Below are positions 22,867-29,396 of a stretch of 31,742 nt of DNA, piece by piece. Made by a program: the position numbers and the translations under genes. How positions within the stretch are numbered: the stretch's first letter is position 1; each line of letters begins with the position of its first letter. The notes under the pieces were generated by a model, which was given only the letters and a program-made list of their open reading frames with translations, searched no databases and had not been told where the DNA came from. Origin of the DNA: a virus; IMG/VR virus record IMGVR_UViG_3300028025_001730, positions 1 to 31,742 of that record; one strand, 5' to 3'.

Positions 22867-23462
22867 GCAAGAACACATTATTTATTTCCGTTCAATCAAT
22901 AAAGGATAGAACCGGACTGCATGCCAACGTGGATGAGAAATTGGTGCTGCCTGAGATCAAGACTGCCCAGGACATGTATATTTTACCTGCCTTGGGATCG
23001 GCATTATACAACGAGCTGCAGACTGCCGTAGATTCTGCGACTTACACCCAGCTTCAAACAACATTGCTTGATGATTATATTGTGGATGCGCTGATTTACT
23101 TTGTCATGTCGGAACTTCCGCAAGGGTTAAGTTTTCAGTTTTACAATAAGGGACTATTGCGCAAGACTGGAGAGAATCAGGAATCGCCTTCCATGCAGGA
23201 CATGATTGATGTGGCAAATCGCTACAAAGCAAGGGCGGAATTTTACAAGCAAAGATTGATCAAGTATCTAAAGCAGAATAATGCTTTATATCCTAATTAT
23301 TTAAATTTTGGATCTGGTATTGATTCGATAAAACCAGATAACGAAGGTTACACAGTTAGCATGTACCTGGGTGATGCTTGTTGTAATGATGATTATACGG
23401 ATGATGGAAAGCGTCGCAAAACTTTTGAGGAACGGTATCAGGGGAATATAGGATGTTGTTAA
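22863..23462 (+). CDS. Head-tail adaptor (DUF6712-like)
   Basis: A 199-aa helical protein. LFISVQSIKDRTGLHANVDEKLVLPEIKTAQDMYILPALG at the start, then LDDYIVDALIYFVMSELPQGLS, resembles gp6/gp15-type connector proteins that dock under the portal. It overlaps the portal stop by ATGA. The C-terminus is Cys-rich (GDACCNDD, NIGCC), which is odd for this family. I am fairly sure of the neck role and less sure of the family name. Confidence 0.6.
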   Translation: MSKNTLFISVQSIKDRTGLHANVDEKLVLPEIKTAQDMYILPALGSALYNELQTAVDSATYTQLQTTLLDDYIVDALIYFVMSELPQGLSFQFYNKGLLRKTGENQESPSMQDMIDVANRYKARAEFYKQRLIKYLKQNNALYPNYLNFGSGIDSIKPDNEGYTVSMYLGDACCNDDYTDDGKRRKTFEERYQGNIGCC

Positions 23463-23591
23463 ATGAGCAAGGAAGTTAATTTCAAAAATCAAAATAAGCT
23501 GAAAGTTTATTTAGAAAAATCTAAAAAGAATGACATTAAATCAGATAGTCAAAGAGCTGACCAAAATAGGAAACGATCACGAGCAAATTAA
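23463..23591 (+). CDS. 42-aa candidate ORF overlapping the next gene
   Basis: An ATG directly follows the preceding stop (TAAATG) and opens 42 basic codons. The first 22 (MSKEVNFKNQNKLKVYLEKS) look protein-like, while the rest overlaps the 23530 gene out of frame. It might be a small coupling ORF. It could instead be the remnant of a longer N-terminus for the next gene after a frameshift. Confidence 0.25.
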   Translation: MSKEVNFKNQNKLKVYLEKSKKNDIKSDSQRADQNRKRSRAN

Positions 23592-23979
23592 TTTTGTCTA
23601 TTTTGGTGATGTATGGGAACGGTTAAGCAATTCTGAGGTTACTTATCCAGCTATGTTTTTTACTTTGACTGGGGCAACCGTAGGAGCTAAGGAGATCGCT
23701 TATTCCTTTAGCTTTTACTTTATGGATCGGATGCTAATGGAAGAAACAAATGAAACGGAAGTTTTATCAGACATGACGCAAGTAGCCGGGGATATTGTTG
23801 CTCAGTTGAGATACCCAGAGGATTATTCAATCGTGACCTGGACGCCTTCAACAAGTATGCCTTTAAGTTTTTTTACTGAAAGTGATCCCGATTTATTAGC
23901 CGGTGTAAAGTTAGATTCTACCTTAACTGTGCCGTTCTTAAATGATAGATGTCAAGTACCCTCTAATTATACTTTTTAA
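23530..23979 (+). CDS. Neck or tail-terminator-like protein
   Basis: A 149-aa protein. INFVYFGDVWERLSNSEVTYPAMFF, then IAYSFSFYFMDRM, TQVAGDIVAQLRYP and DPDLLAGVKLDSTLTVPFLNDRC follow the plan of small phage tail-terminator or completion proteins (helix, sheet, late YP and strand). It stands between adaptor and tail fibre. The assignment rests on position and shape. Its stop overlaps the fibre gene by TAATG. Confidence 0.5.
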   Translation: MTLNQIVKELTKIGNDHEQINFVYFGDVWERLSNSEVTYPAMFFTLTGATVGAKEIAYSFSFYFMDRMLMEETNETEVLSDMTQVAGDIVAQLRYPEDYSIVTWTPSTSMPLSFFTESDPDLLAGVKLDSTLTVPFLNDRCQVPSNYTF

Positions 23980-25739
23980 TGGAATCAAAAAAAATAAACC
24001 AATTAGCAACTGAATTATCTCCAGCTCTGGATGACTTGACAATAATAGGAGATCCGACAACCGGTATAAGTAAAAAGATTACGCTATCTCAAATGGCTTC
24101 TTTATTTACCGGGACTGTTGAGGAGTATGCAAATCTTGCGGCTTTTCCTTTGGTTGGTGTAGCTGATACGATTTACATTGCTTTAAATACTAATATCATT
24201 TATCGCTGGAGTGGTAGTGCCTATGTGGAATTATCTCCAAACATTGTTTCGTCTTTGGTTTTTAGTGACGCAAACGGATTTGATGGCACGATTACTTTAG
24301 TTGGTTCTGTTGCAACCTTATCCATAACAACTGCTTTGACTTTGGGATCCTTGCCATTTATTGGTGCTTCGGGTGCATTAACTCAGGACAATGCTAACTT
24401 GTTTTATGATGATACAAACAATAGGTTAGGAATTGCGACTAATGCGCCAACAACTCCGCTTGATGTTTTCGGATCTGGGATTATTGGCAGAGTTAACGGA
24501 ACTTCGACAAATAACGCTTTTTTAGGTTTCGGAAGTGCAGGGACTAATCGCTGGTCTATTGGTAATGTACAGAGTGATCAAAGATTTAGACTATATAATG
24601 AAGCAACCGCATCAGAAGTATTATCTATTTTGTCAACTGGGGAGTTTGGAATCGGTATTGCGAACCCAACTACAAAACTACATTTAGATGGTGGCGCAAC
24701 TGCGCTAATTGCTAACTTAGATGCTAATGTATCGGTTGCAAAAAGTCTTAGCTTTCGTTCAGATAATTCCAATCGTATCAACTTAGAGGTCAGCGGAACG
24801 GAATCAGGATCTAATGCTGGTGCTAATTTATTTATACGTAGGTATTCGGATGCAGGTGCATTAATTGATACGCCTTTCACAATCACGAGATCAACCGGAT
24901 TAATTACCTTAGCAACTGAATTAGCTGGAGCAACTGCAACATTCAGCGGTGCGGTTGGTGTTGGTGCATCATCTCCATTTACCTTAACAAATTATAATTT
25001 TTTAACGACAAGCGGAGTATCAGGCGGCGGCTTGTATATGCAAAAATCTGGTATTGGCAAAGCGGTTGTTTATTCGGCAAATGATGACTTATATCATGAA
25101 TCAATAGGAAGCCAAATATTTGCAACCGGATCCATATTGGGAGGCACGCCAAGATTAACCATTGCGGCAACTGGGGAATCAACTTTTGCAAAGGCAGTAA
25201 CGATAAACGATGCAGCAAGAATAGACGCAGCCAACGGAAACCAATTAATATTAGATAATGCAGGGGAGCGTTTCACCCAAATAGATTGGTATAACAACAA
25301 TTCAGGAAAGGCAGTTATTTTTTGGGATAATACAAATAATTACTTTCAAATTCAATCAACTCCTGCATCATCAAAGATTAGGGTTGTGGCTCAGACTAAT
25401 GGTGTGGAACTTGCAAACGGTGGTACTTCATGGAGTTCATTGTCTGATATTCGGGAGAAAACAATTATCAGACCGATTCAGGATGCATTAACAACTTTGA
25501 AAGATTATAGAACAGTCATCGGAAGGTATAATACAGATCTTGAAACAGTTGAAAGAGCGTTTTTAATTGCTCAAGATGTTCAGATGACATACCCTTATGC
25601 AGTCACAGAGGATGATGATGAAGATCAAAGATTAAGGCTTTCTTATACCGAATTAATACCTTTGCTTGTGAAGTCTATTCAGGAATTAAAAGCAGAAATA
25701 GACATTTTAAAAAATACACAAACACAAGGCAATAATTAA
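23979..25739 (+). CDS. Tail fibre / receptor-binding protein with Peptidase S74 chaperone
   Basis: A 586-aa trimeric fibre type. The N-terminus (KINQLATELSPALDDLTIIGDPTTG) resembles virion-attachment ends. The middle is a repetitive beta region with many NRLGIATNAPTTPLDV-like turns and Ala/Gly/Ser/Thr repeats. The end is a Peptidase S74 intramolecular chaperone: WSSLSDIREKTIIRPI (485-500) with the Ser489-Asp490 dyad, FLIAQDVQ, and a YTELIPLLVKSIQELKAEIDIL helix. S74 domains fold the trimer and then cut themselves off. This is the best candidate for host-range determination. Confidence 0.88.
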   Translation: MESKKINQLATELSPALDDLTIIGDPTTGISKKITLSQMASLFTGTVEEYANLAAFPLVGVADTIYIALNTNIIYRWSGSAYVELSPNIVSSLVFSDANGFDGTITLVGSVATLSITTALTLGSLPFIGASGALTQDNANLFYDDTNNRLGIATNAPTTPLDVFGSGIIGRVNGTSTNNAFLGFGSAGTNRWSIGNVQSDQRFRLYNEATASEVLSILSTGEFGIGIANPTTKLHLDGGATALIANLDANVSVAKSLSFRSDNSNRINLEVSGTESGSNAGANLFIRRYSDAGALIDTPFTITRSTGLITLATELAGATATFSGAVGVGASSPFTLTNYNFLTTSGVSGGGLYMQKSGIGKAVVYSANDDLYHESIGSQIFATGSILGGTPRLTIAATGESTFAKAVTINDAARIDAANGNQLILDNAGERFTQIDWYNNNSGKAVIFWDNTNNYFQIQSTPASSKIRVVAQTNGVELANGGTSWSSLSDIREKTIIRPIQDALTTLKDYRTVIGRYNTDLETVERAFLIAQDVQMTYPYAVTEDDDEDQRLRLSYTELIPLLVKSIQELKAEIDILKNTQTQGNN

Positions 25740-25764
25740 CCATATTTGACATAAAATCAACCCA

Positions 25765-25938
25765 ATGAAAGAAGAAAAACAACCCGAGCCGAAAAAGTTA
25801 ACAGTAGAATTGACTGCGATTGAATGGAATGCAGTATTGGCAGTCATTGAGGAATCAACTGCACCACACATTCAAGTTAAGGCAGTAGCAGCAGAATTAG
25901 TTAAACAATTACAACCTCAGATTAAAGATGACAAATAA
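25765..25938 (+). CDS. 57-aa unknown protein before the lysis genes
   Basis: A short soluble ORF, charged at the start (MKEEKQPEPKKLTVELTAIE), then helical (WNAVLAVIEE, QVKAVAAELVKQL). It resembles a small protein often found after fibre genes in Bacteroidota phages. It overlaps the next ORF by 11 nt. An imperfect -7-like CATATTTG (25741-25748) precedes it. Function unknown. Confidence 0.55.
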   Translation: MKEEKQPEPKKLTVELTAIEWNAVLAVIEESTAPHIQVKAVAAELVKQLQPQIKDDK

Positions 25939-26095
25939 TAACGCTGATTTAGCGACCGTAGTAAGTGTATCAGGCGCAATGCTAAGTATTGCAGACATTC
26001 AACCGATAGTAACTTTAATAGCTTCTTTGGTCGCTATTGTTAGCGGGATTTTTGCCATTAGGTATTACATTAAAGCAACCAACAAAATCAAATGA
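25928..26095 (+). CDS. Small holin-like membrane protein
   Basis: A 55-aa protein with a single long hydrophobic segment (about 25-47, IQPIVTLIASLVAIVSGIFA) and a basic tail. Size, lone membrane helix and position before spanin-like genes and an M15 peptidase suit a small holin, which would open the inner membrane at lysis. The overlap with the next gene is ATGA. A pinholin or another membrane role is possible. Confidence 0.5.
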   Translation: MTNNNADLATVVSVSGAMLSIADIQPIVTLIASLVAIVSGIFAIRYYIKATNKIK

Positions 26096-26628
26096 TTAAG
26101 AACGGAATAATATTTATTTTGATTTTATTGTCTTTGTTTTTGTTTGAACTTAGGATTCCACCAAGGACAGTTACTAAAACAACTATTGATACTGTAATTA
26201 CTCATAAAACATTTACTAAGTTTACAAAAGGCGATAAAATACCTTTTAAAGTTTTAGACACGATTTTCACTAATACAAAAAGCTATGATACAACATACAT
26301 TGTTAAAGATTATAACCAAGCTACGGAGTATTTGGATTCAATCAGACAAGACAGTAACCTCTTTGTCATCACAGATACCATCAGCCAAAACAGAATCATC
26401 GGCAGGTCATTCCAAGCCAAAATTCAAGAAAAAACAATCACAATAACAAACAATATAGAATCCAAGAGCAAAGTGGCTTTGTATTTAGGAATAAGAAGCG
26501 ATGTAACGAGAGATTTAGGTAAAGTGAATCACAACATTAGCCTATCATTTAAAACTCGGCATAGAGGCTTATTTAGCGTTGGTTATGGAATGAGTGGTTA
26601 TTCAGTAGGTTATTCATTAAAATTATAA
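26092..26628 (+). CDS. Membrane-anchored lysis-region protein
   Basis: A 178-aa protein with an N-terminal anchor (3-20, NGIIFILILLSLFLFEL). A Thr-rich extracytoplasmic part follows (TVTKTTIDTVITHKTFTKFTK). The end alternates polar and aromatic or Gly residues (HRGLFSVGYGMSGYSVGYSL), like amphipathic beta strands. It could be a spanin-like envelope protein with an outer-membrane-seeking tail. I do not recognise a named family. Confidence 0.5.
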   Translation: MIKNGIIFILILLSLFLFELRIPPRTVTKTTIDTVITHKTFTKFTKGDKIPFKVLDTIFTNTKSYDTTYIVKDYNQATEYLDSIRQDSNLFVITDTISQNRIIGRSFQAKIQEKTITITNNIESKSKVALYLGIRSDVTRDLGKVNHNISLSFKTRHRGLFSVGYGMSGYSVGYSLKL

Positions 26629-26630
26629 TT

Positions 26631-26930
26631 ATGGCAATCAAAGAAAAAGTAAATTTAACAAATCCTTTACCAATAAATTTTAAGGATTTTAGTAAAAACC
26701 CAGTAGTGGGTACAATGTTCTTAGTAATCATTGGCATTAGTGCTTTATACATTGATATTAGAAGCACGTTTCATGAGCAAATTGATAATCAAGGAGCAAA
26801 AATCGAGAAACTTGAAGCTAAAATGGATGCTATGAGTCAATCATTAATTAAGTGCGAGGGTGCAATGAGTGGAGCATCTGCAAAGTTAAGCACGTTGGAA
26901 TCATTAGGTAAAATTCAGAAAATCAAATGA
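26631..26930 (+). CDS. Membrane protein with coiled coil (inner spanin candidate)
   Basis: A 99-aa protein with a transmembrane helix at about 26-42 (VVGTMFLVIIGISALYI), a heptad stretch at 48-75 (HEQIDNQGAKIEKLEAKMDA) and a polar tail. An inner-membrane anchor plus periplasmic coiled coil, next to a small lipoprotein, is the usual i-spanin/o-spanin arrangement. It could also be a holin-associated protein. It overlaps the lipoprotein gene by ATGA. Confidence 0.5.
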   Translation: MAIKEKVNLTNPLPINFKDFSKNPVVGTMFLVIIGISALYIDIRSTFHEQIDNQGAKIEKLEAKMDAMSQSLIKCEGAMSGASAKLSTLESLGKIQKIK

Positions 26931-27265
26931 GATATTTAGTATTCATACTTTTCATAAGTTCGTGTACAACAACTGAACCCGAGCAGGTAAACAAATACGA
27001 TACTTTACTATTAAAAGTTGCTAAAAGTCAATTAAAGATGGATAGTAGTATTGTTGAGGCTACAAAGAAAGAAGCTAAAATAATTAACAAAACTGTTGAA
27101 AGTATTATTGAGGATAAAAAACAGATTAAACAATTGTTTAGTGAGGTAGCTGAAATAAAAGCAAATCCAAGAGTACAAATTCAAATTGATACTGTTAGGG
27201 ATACTATTTTTGTTACAGAGAAGAAAAACTTTTGGGGTAAAAGTAAAAAAGACACAGTACAATGA
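26927..27265 (+). CDS. Small lipoprotein, outer spanin candidate
   Basis: A 112-aa protein. MRYLVFILFISSC is a type II signal peptide with the lipobox ending at Cys13, and TTTEPEQ follows. The mature part is mostly helical (LLLKVAKSQLKMDSSIVEAT, SIIEDKKQIKQLFSEV). An outer-membrane lipoprotein of this size inside a lysis cassette suggests an o-spanin that fuses inner and outer membranes with the neighbouring anchored protein. The pairing is inferred, not shown. Confidence 0.6.
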   Translation: MRYLVFILFISSCTTTEPEQVNKYDTLLLKVAKSQLKMDSSIVEATKKEAKIINKTVESIIEDKKQIKQLFSEVAEIKANPRVQIQIDTVRDTIFVTEKKNFWGKSKKDTVQ

Positions 27266-27486
27266 AACAGTTTTTTTGTGATGAAAGTGGAAGTCTAAGC
27301 ATGAAGCGTTTATGCGGATTGCTTTGTGTAATAGCTTTGTGCGTTACTATGTATCATAACTCGTTTAGTGAGGAACACGTAGCACCATCGGCAATACTTG
27401 TTGAATCAGTAGCCTTGTTGGCTTTTGGTTGTTTAGGTTTAACCTCTGCTGAAAAAATATTTAAGAAGAAAAATGAAACTATCTAA
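27262..27486 (+). CDS. Holin-like two-helix membrane protein
   Basis: A 74-aa protein: FFCDESGSLSMKRL, then two hydrophobic helices (about 18-30 and 43-60), then a Lys-rich C-terminus. The D-x-x-G-x-x-S-x-x-RL start followed by two membrane helices recurs in Bacteroidota phages beside endolysins. It overlaps the M15 peptidase gene by 14 nt. This and the 25928 ORF are both holin candidates; one may be an antiholin. Confidence 0.6.
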   Translation: MKQFFCDESGSLSMKRLCGLLCVIALCVTMYHNSFSEEHVAPSAILVESVALLAFGCLGLTSAEKIFKKKNETI

Positions 27487-27934
27487 ACATTTAGATTTAA
27501 GCGAAGTTACACGCAGCGAATCTGCGAAACGTAATCAAATTTCAAATATGCCAACTGGAGAGCATATTGCAAACTTTATGATATTAGCTGAAAAAGTATT
27601 TGAGCCTATCAGAGAACATTTTGGCGTTCCTATTCATATATCATCCGGGTATAGAAGCAAAGAGTTAAATGCCAAGATTGGAGGAAGTGCAACCAGTCAG
27701 CATTGCAAAGGTCAAGCGATTGACATTGATATGGATGGCAGTACCAATGGAGTTACAAATGCTGATGTGTTTAATTACATTAAAGATAATTTACCATTTG
27801 ATCAGTTAATCTGGGAGTTTGGTAATGACAACAATCCAGACTGGGTGCATGTTTCTTACGATGCAAAGCAAAGAGGGCAAATATTAAAGGCAGTAAAAGT
27901 AAAAGGGCAGACAAAGTATTTGCCTTATTCATAA
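27473..27934 (+). CDS. M15A-type peptidase endolysin
   Basis: A 153-aa peptidoglycan peptidase. ISSGYRSKELNAKIGG (56-71) leads to the zinc motif SQHCKGQAIDID, with His77 and Asp84, and the third ligand is His126 in DWVHVSY. Family members cleave peptide cross-links (D-Ala-D-Ala or similar bonds). There is no signal peptide, so release through a holin is expected. It closes the lysis cassette. Confidence 0.9.
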   Translation: MKLSKHLDLSEVTRSESAKRNQISNMPTGEHIANFMILAEKVFEPIREHFGVPIHISSGYRSKELNAKIGGSATSQHCKGQAIDIDMDGSTNGVTNADVFNYIKDNLPFDQLIWEFGNDNNPDWVHVSYDAKQRGQILKAVKVKGQTKYLPYS

Positions 27935-27937
27935 CAC

Positions 27938-28120
27938 TTGCAGTTGAAAGTACAAATCAAGGTAGGCAGAAAAAACAGTTGGTATAATGACCTTGAAGGA
28001 GAAATATTTGATGTGGAAGAAATCCCCAACGGCTATGGAGATCACAAAGTAATTGACTGCTCGGATGGCTATAACCGATGGATAAATAAGCATGATTTTA
28101 AAAGTGTTTTTCACAAATAA
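27938..28120 (+). CDS. Small SH3-like protein with a non-ATG start
   Basis: A protein of about 60 aa: KVQIKVGRKNSWYNDLEGEIFDVEEI, then a conserved-looking DCSDGYNRWINKHDF. This is the pattern of a small beta-barrel protein found in Bacteroidota phages. No ATG exists; TTG at 27938 or 27944 must serve. It begins three bases after the endolysin stop, so coupled translation is likely. Function unknown. Confidence 0.6.
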   Translation: MQLKVQIKVGRKNSWYNDLEGEIFDVEEIPNGYGDHKVIDCSDGYNRWINKHDFKSVFHK

Positions 28121-28137
28121 TAAGTGTTTTTCACAAA
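28102..28137. repeat. 16-bp direct repeat, spaced 20 bp
   Basis: AAGTGTTTTTCACAAA occurs at 28102-28117 and again at 28122-28137. Each copy contains GTG-TTTTT-CAC, a small inverted repeat. The first copy covers the last codons of the 27938 gene. It may be a tandem duplication or a binding site. Confidence 0.6.
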
Positions 28138-28159
28138 AGCCACTAAACCCAAAACCAAC

Positions 28160-28195
28160 CTACACCCCCAAACCAAAACGGAGAGGGTTATGTAG
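28160..28195. terminator. Possible bidirectional terminator between converging genes
   Basis: CTACA (28160-28164) pairs with TGTAG (28191-28195), and inner C and G runs (28165-28169, 28185-28187) can extend the stem. It lies between the end of the rightward late genes and the end of the leftward unit. There is no strong T run, so this is weak. Confidence 0.3.
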
Positions 28196-28229
28196 ATTGT
28201 CAGGGTGATGAATATGAATGCGGTGAGAA

Positions 28230-28385
28230 TCATTTTTCTTTATTGCTTAATTGTTTATTCTTTTGCCTTTCAATTATTAATGCGATTTGCAGTTTAAATA
28301 CTTCCTTTTTAAGAGTTTCATTCTCTAATTTCATCTCCAGATACTTGTCATTAAGTTCTGCAAGTTGTTGAAGAAGTGTTTCCAT
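28230..28385 (-). CDS. Coiled-coil protein, last gene of the leftward unit
   Basis: A 51-aa minus-strand protein, almost entirely heptad-like (LLQQLAELNDKYLEMKLENE, LKKEVFKLQIALI), with a polar tail. It is too short for most detection limits, but its ATG shares TAATG with the stop of the membrane-protein gene, which supports it. It could dimerise or bind a partner. No family recognised. Confidence 0.6.
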   Translation of the reverse strand: METLLQQLAELNDKYLEMKLENETLKKEVFKLQIALIIERQKNKQLSNKEK

Positions 28386-28747
28386 TAGTTATTCCTTTTA
28401 AATATTTTTTTACGTTTATCAGTATCAATTGTTTCTGAGTAAAATAATATAGTTATGGGGATAATTAATGATATTACATTCATAGCAACAAAATTTTGAT
28501 TGAAGCCAAAATCAAACCAATAGTACAGCAAGTTGATAATCCACGAAATTAGCGCAAAAAATACTGCAGTATTTCTTTTGCCGATCAACGTAAATATCAA
28601 GATGGAGCATTCTAAAGAAAATGCAAATATCCAAGATATTATGTAATCTAATTCCGTCTTTTTACTAATCATGTAAAATACCTCTGAAGCGTGTGTTATT
28701 TGGGTTAGTAAGGCAAACCCTATTGTAATTAGTATAAATTTTTTCAT
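28385..28747 (-). CDS. Four-helix membrane protein of the leftward unit
   Basis: A 120-aa protein with hydrophobic segments at about 3-20, 35-55, 60-78 and 86-104, and a basic C-terminus (DKRKKIFKRNN). The positive tail suggests the C-terminus is cytoplasmic. It is coupled to the RHH regulator upstream and to the coiled-coil protein downstream. A small membrane protein next to a repressor suggests superinfection exclusion or a lysogeny-conversion function, but nothing in the sequence proves it. Confidence 0.7.
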   Translation of the reverse strand: MKKFILITIGFALLTQITHASEVFYMISKKTELDYIISWIFAFSLECSILIFTLIGKRNTAVFFALISWIINLLYYWFDFGFNQNFVAMNVISLIIPITILFYSETIDTDKRKKIFKRNN

Positions 28748-28896
28748 AATTTAAATCCTTCTCTTTTTAACAACTTGTCAATCTCTTGCTCGATTAATCG
28801 AGTCTGAGCAATGCGTTTACTTTTACTAATAGTTTTTAAAGCTGCTCGCTTTTCATCGGTCAAGTAGACCGGAATTGATTTTAGTTTTTCTGTCAT
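28744..28896 (-). CDS. Ribbon-helix-helix transcription regulator
   Basis: A 50-aa minus-strand protein. The order is a short strand (SIPVYLT, 7-13), a first helix (DEKRAALKTIS, 14-24), a KSKRIA turn and a second helix (QTRLIEQEIDKLLKRE, 31-46). This is the ribbon-helix-helix plan; dimers insert the strand pair into the major groove. It is transcribed away from the 29031 genes across a shared AT-rich gap with repeated TATCAAAAT, so it probably controls that promoter pair. It overlaps the membrane-protein gene by ATGA. Confidence 0.75.
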   Translation of the reverse strand: MTEKLKSIPVYLTDEKRAALKTISKSKRIAQTRLIEQEIDKLLKREGFKL

Positions 28897-28912
28897 GTGT
28901 TTTTTATTTCTA

Positions 28913-28920
28913 CAAATATA
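28913..28920 (-). promoter_or_regulatory. -7 box of the leftward promoter
   Basis: On the minus strand this reads TATATTTG, a perfect match to the Bacteroidota -7 consensus TAnnTTTG. It lies 16 bases before the RHH start. A good -33 element is not evident. Confidence 0.5.
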
Positions 28921-28927
28921 TAAATTT

Positions 28928-28983
28928 TATCAAAATTAAAATAAATAAAAAAAAATATCAAAATAATTTTTTTATTTCAAAAC
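28928..28983. promoter_or_regulatory. Candidate operator repeats in the divergent gap
   Basis: TATCAAAAT occurs at 28928-28936 and 28956-28964, and a relative, TTTCAAAAC, at 28975-28983. They lie between the two -7 boxes. RHH dimers commonly bind short direct repeats, so these are the best operator candidates. The AT-rich background weakens the case. Confidence 0.4.
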
Positions 28984-28989
28984 TATTAG

Positions 28990-28997
28990 TATATTTG
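28990..28997 (+). promoter_or_regulatory. -7 box of the rightward early promoter
   Basis: TATATTTG is a perfect TAnnTTTG match, identical to the leftward box. It lies 33 bases before the ATG at 29031. The -33 region is a T run without G. Confidence 0.55.
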
Positions 28998-29030
28998 TTA
29001 TGTCAATACAGACAAACAAAACTTGCAAAC

Positions 29031-29294
29031 ATGACTACTCAAGAATTAAACAAAGAAGTAAACGCAGCTATATTAAGAGGTTGTAAATTACCAGTTGCTC
29101 AAATCGAGGCTATTTTATTAAAATCAGAAGCTAAGAAAGCAAAAAACATGAAGCGCATAATGAAAGGTTTTGCCAGACGTGCAGAATGGGAAGCAAATCC
29201 ATCGGATGGAAATTTAGTTCTTGATGGTGTTGTGTATGACAACTTGAGCGAATATAACAGAGCGTGTGGTCGTAAATTAATGTCTATAAGATAA
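29031..29294 (+). CDS. First rightward early gene, unknown function
   Basis: An 87-aa basic protein: TTQELNKEVNAAILRGCKLP, then a Lys/Arg-rich helix (SEAKKAKNMKRIMKGFARR) and LDGVVYDNLSEYNRACGRKL. I use the ATG at 29031. The frame continues upstream through the promoter, where translation looks like AT-rich noise. It is the first gene after the divergent promoter, so probably early. It may bind nucleic acid because of its charge; this is a guess. Confidence 0.65.
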   Translation: MTTQELNKEVNAAILRGCKLPVAQIEAILLKSEAKKAKNMKRIMKGFARRAEWEANPSDGNLVLDGVVYDNLSEYNRACGRKLMSIR

Positions 29295-29304
29295 CATTCT
29301 CCAG

Positions 29305-29380
29305 TTCCAGCAAGTCTGGAAGTCTGCCACCCCATAGCTTTTCGAGGCATGGGGATTTGGCAGTACCGGGATGTTCCGGA
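29305..29380 (+). ncRNA. Compact three-hairpin RNA element A
   Basis: This gap, more GC-rich than its surroundings, folds into three adjacent hairpins. TTCCAG/CTGGAA (29305-29310, 29316-29321) has a 5-nt loop. A two-part stem, CTGCCA/TGGCAG (29324-29329, 29358-29363), stacks on CCCCAT/ATGGGG (29330-29335, 29349-29354). CCGG/CCGG (29366-29369, 29376-29379) is the third. No T run follows, so it is not a simple terminator. It may be a structured leader of the 29397 gene, a riboregulator or a processed small RNA. CTGGAAGTC (29316-29324) is the exact complement of a loop in element B. Confidence 0.5.
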
Positions 29381-29396
29381 TTAAAACTTGCATACA

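Noticed and set aside
12243-25739. Diversity-generating retroelement acting on the fibre gene
   Set aside because: There is no reverse transcriptase, and I see no template/variable repeat pair.
28102-28137. CRISPR-like repeat
   Set aside because: Only two copies 20 bp apart with a 4-nt gap; no spacers and no cas genes.
28208-28297. 29-aa plus-strand hydrophobic ORF
   Set aside because: It lies wholly across the minus-strand coiled-coil gene, which is better supported by TAATG coupling to its upstream neighbour and by clear heptads.
28875-29030. Upstream 52-codon extension of the 29031 gene
   Set aside because: It reads through the divergent promoter and operator-like repeats and gives a Lys/Asn/Phe-rich sequence typical of untranslated AT-rich DNA.
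29099-29350. Minus-strand 83-aa frame over the 29031 gene and RNA element A
   Set aside because: Its sequence is explained by the plus-strand gene and the hairpins. No start signal or neighbour supports it.
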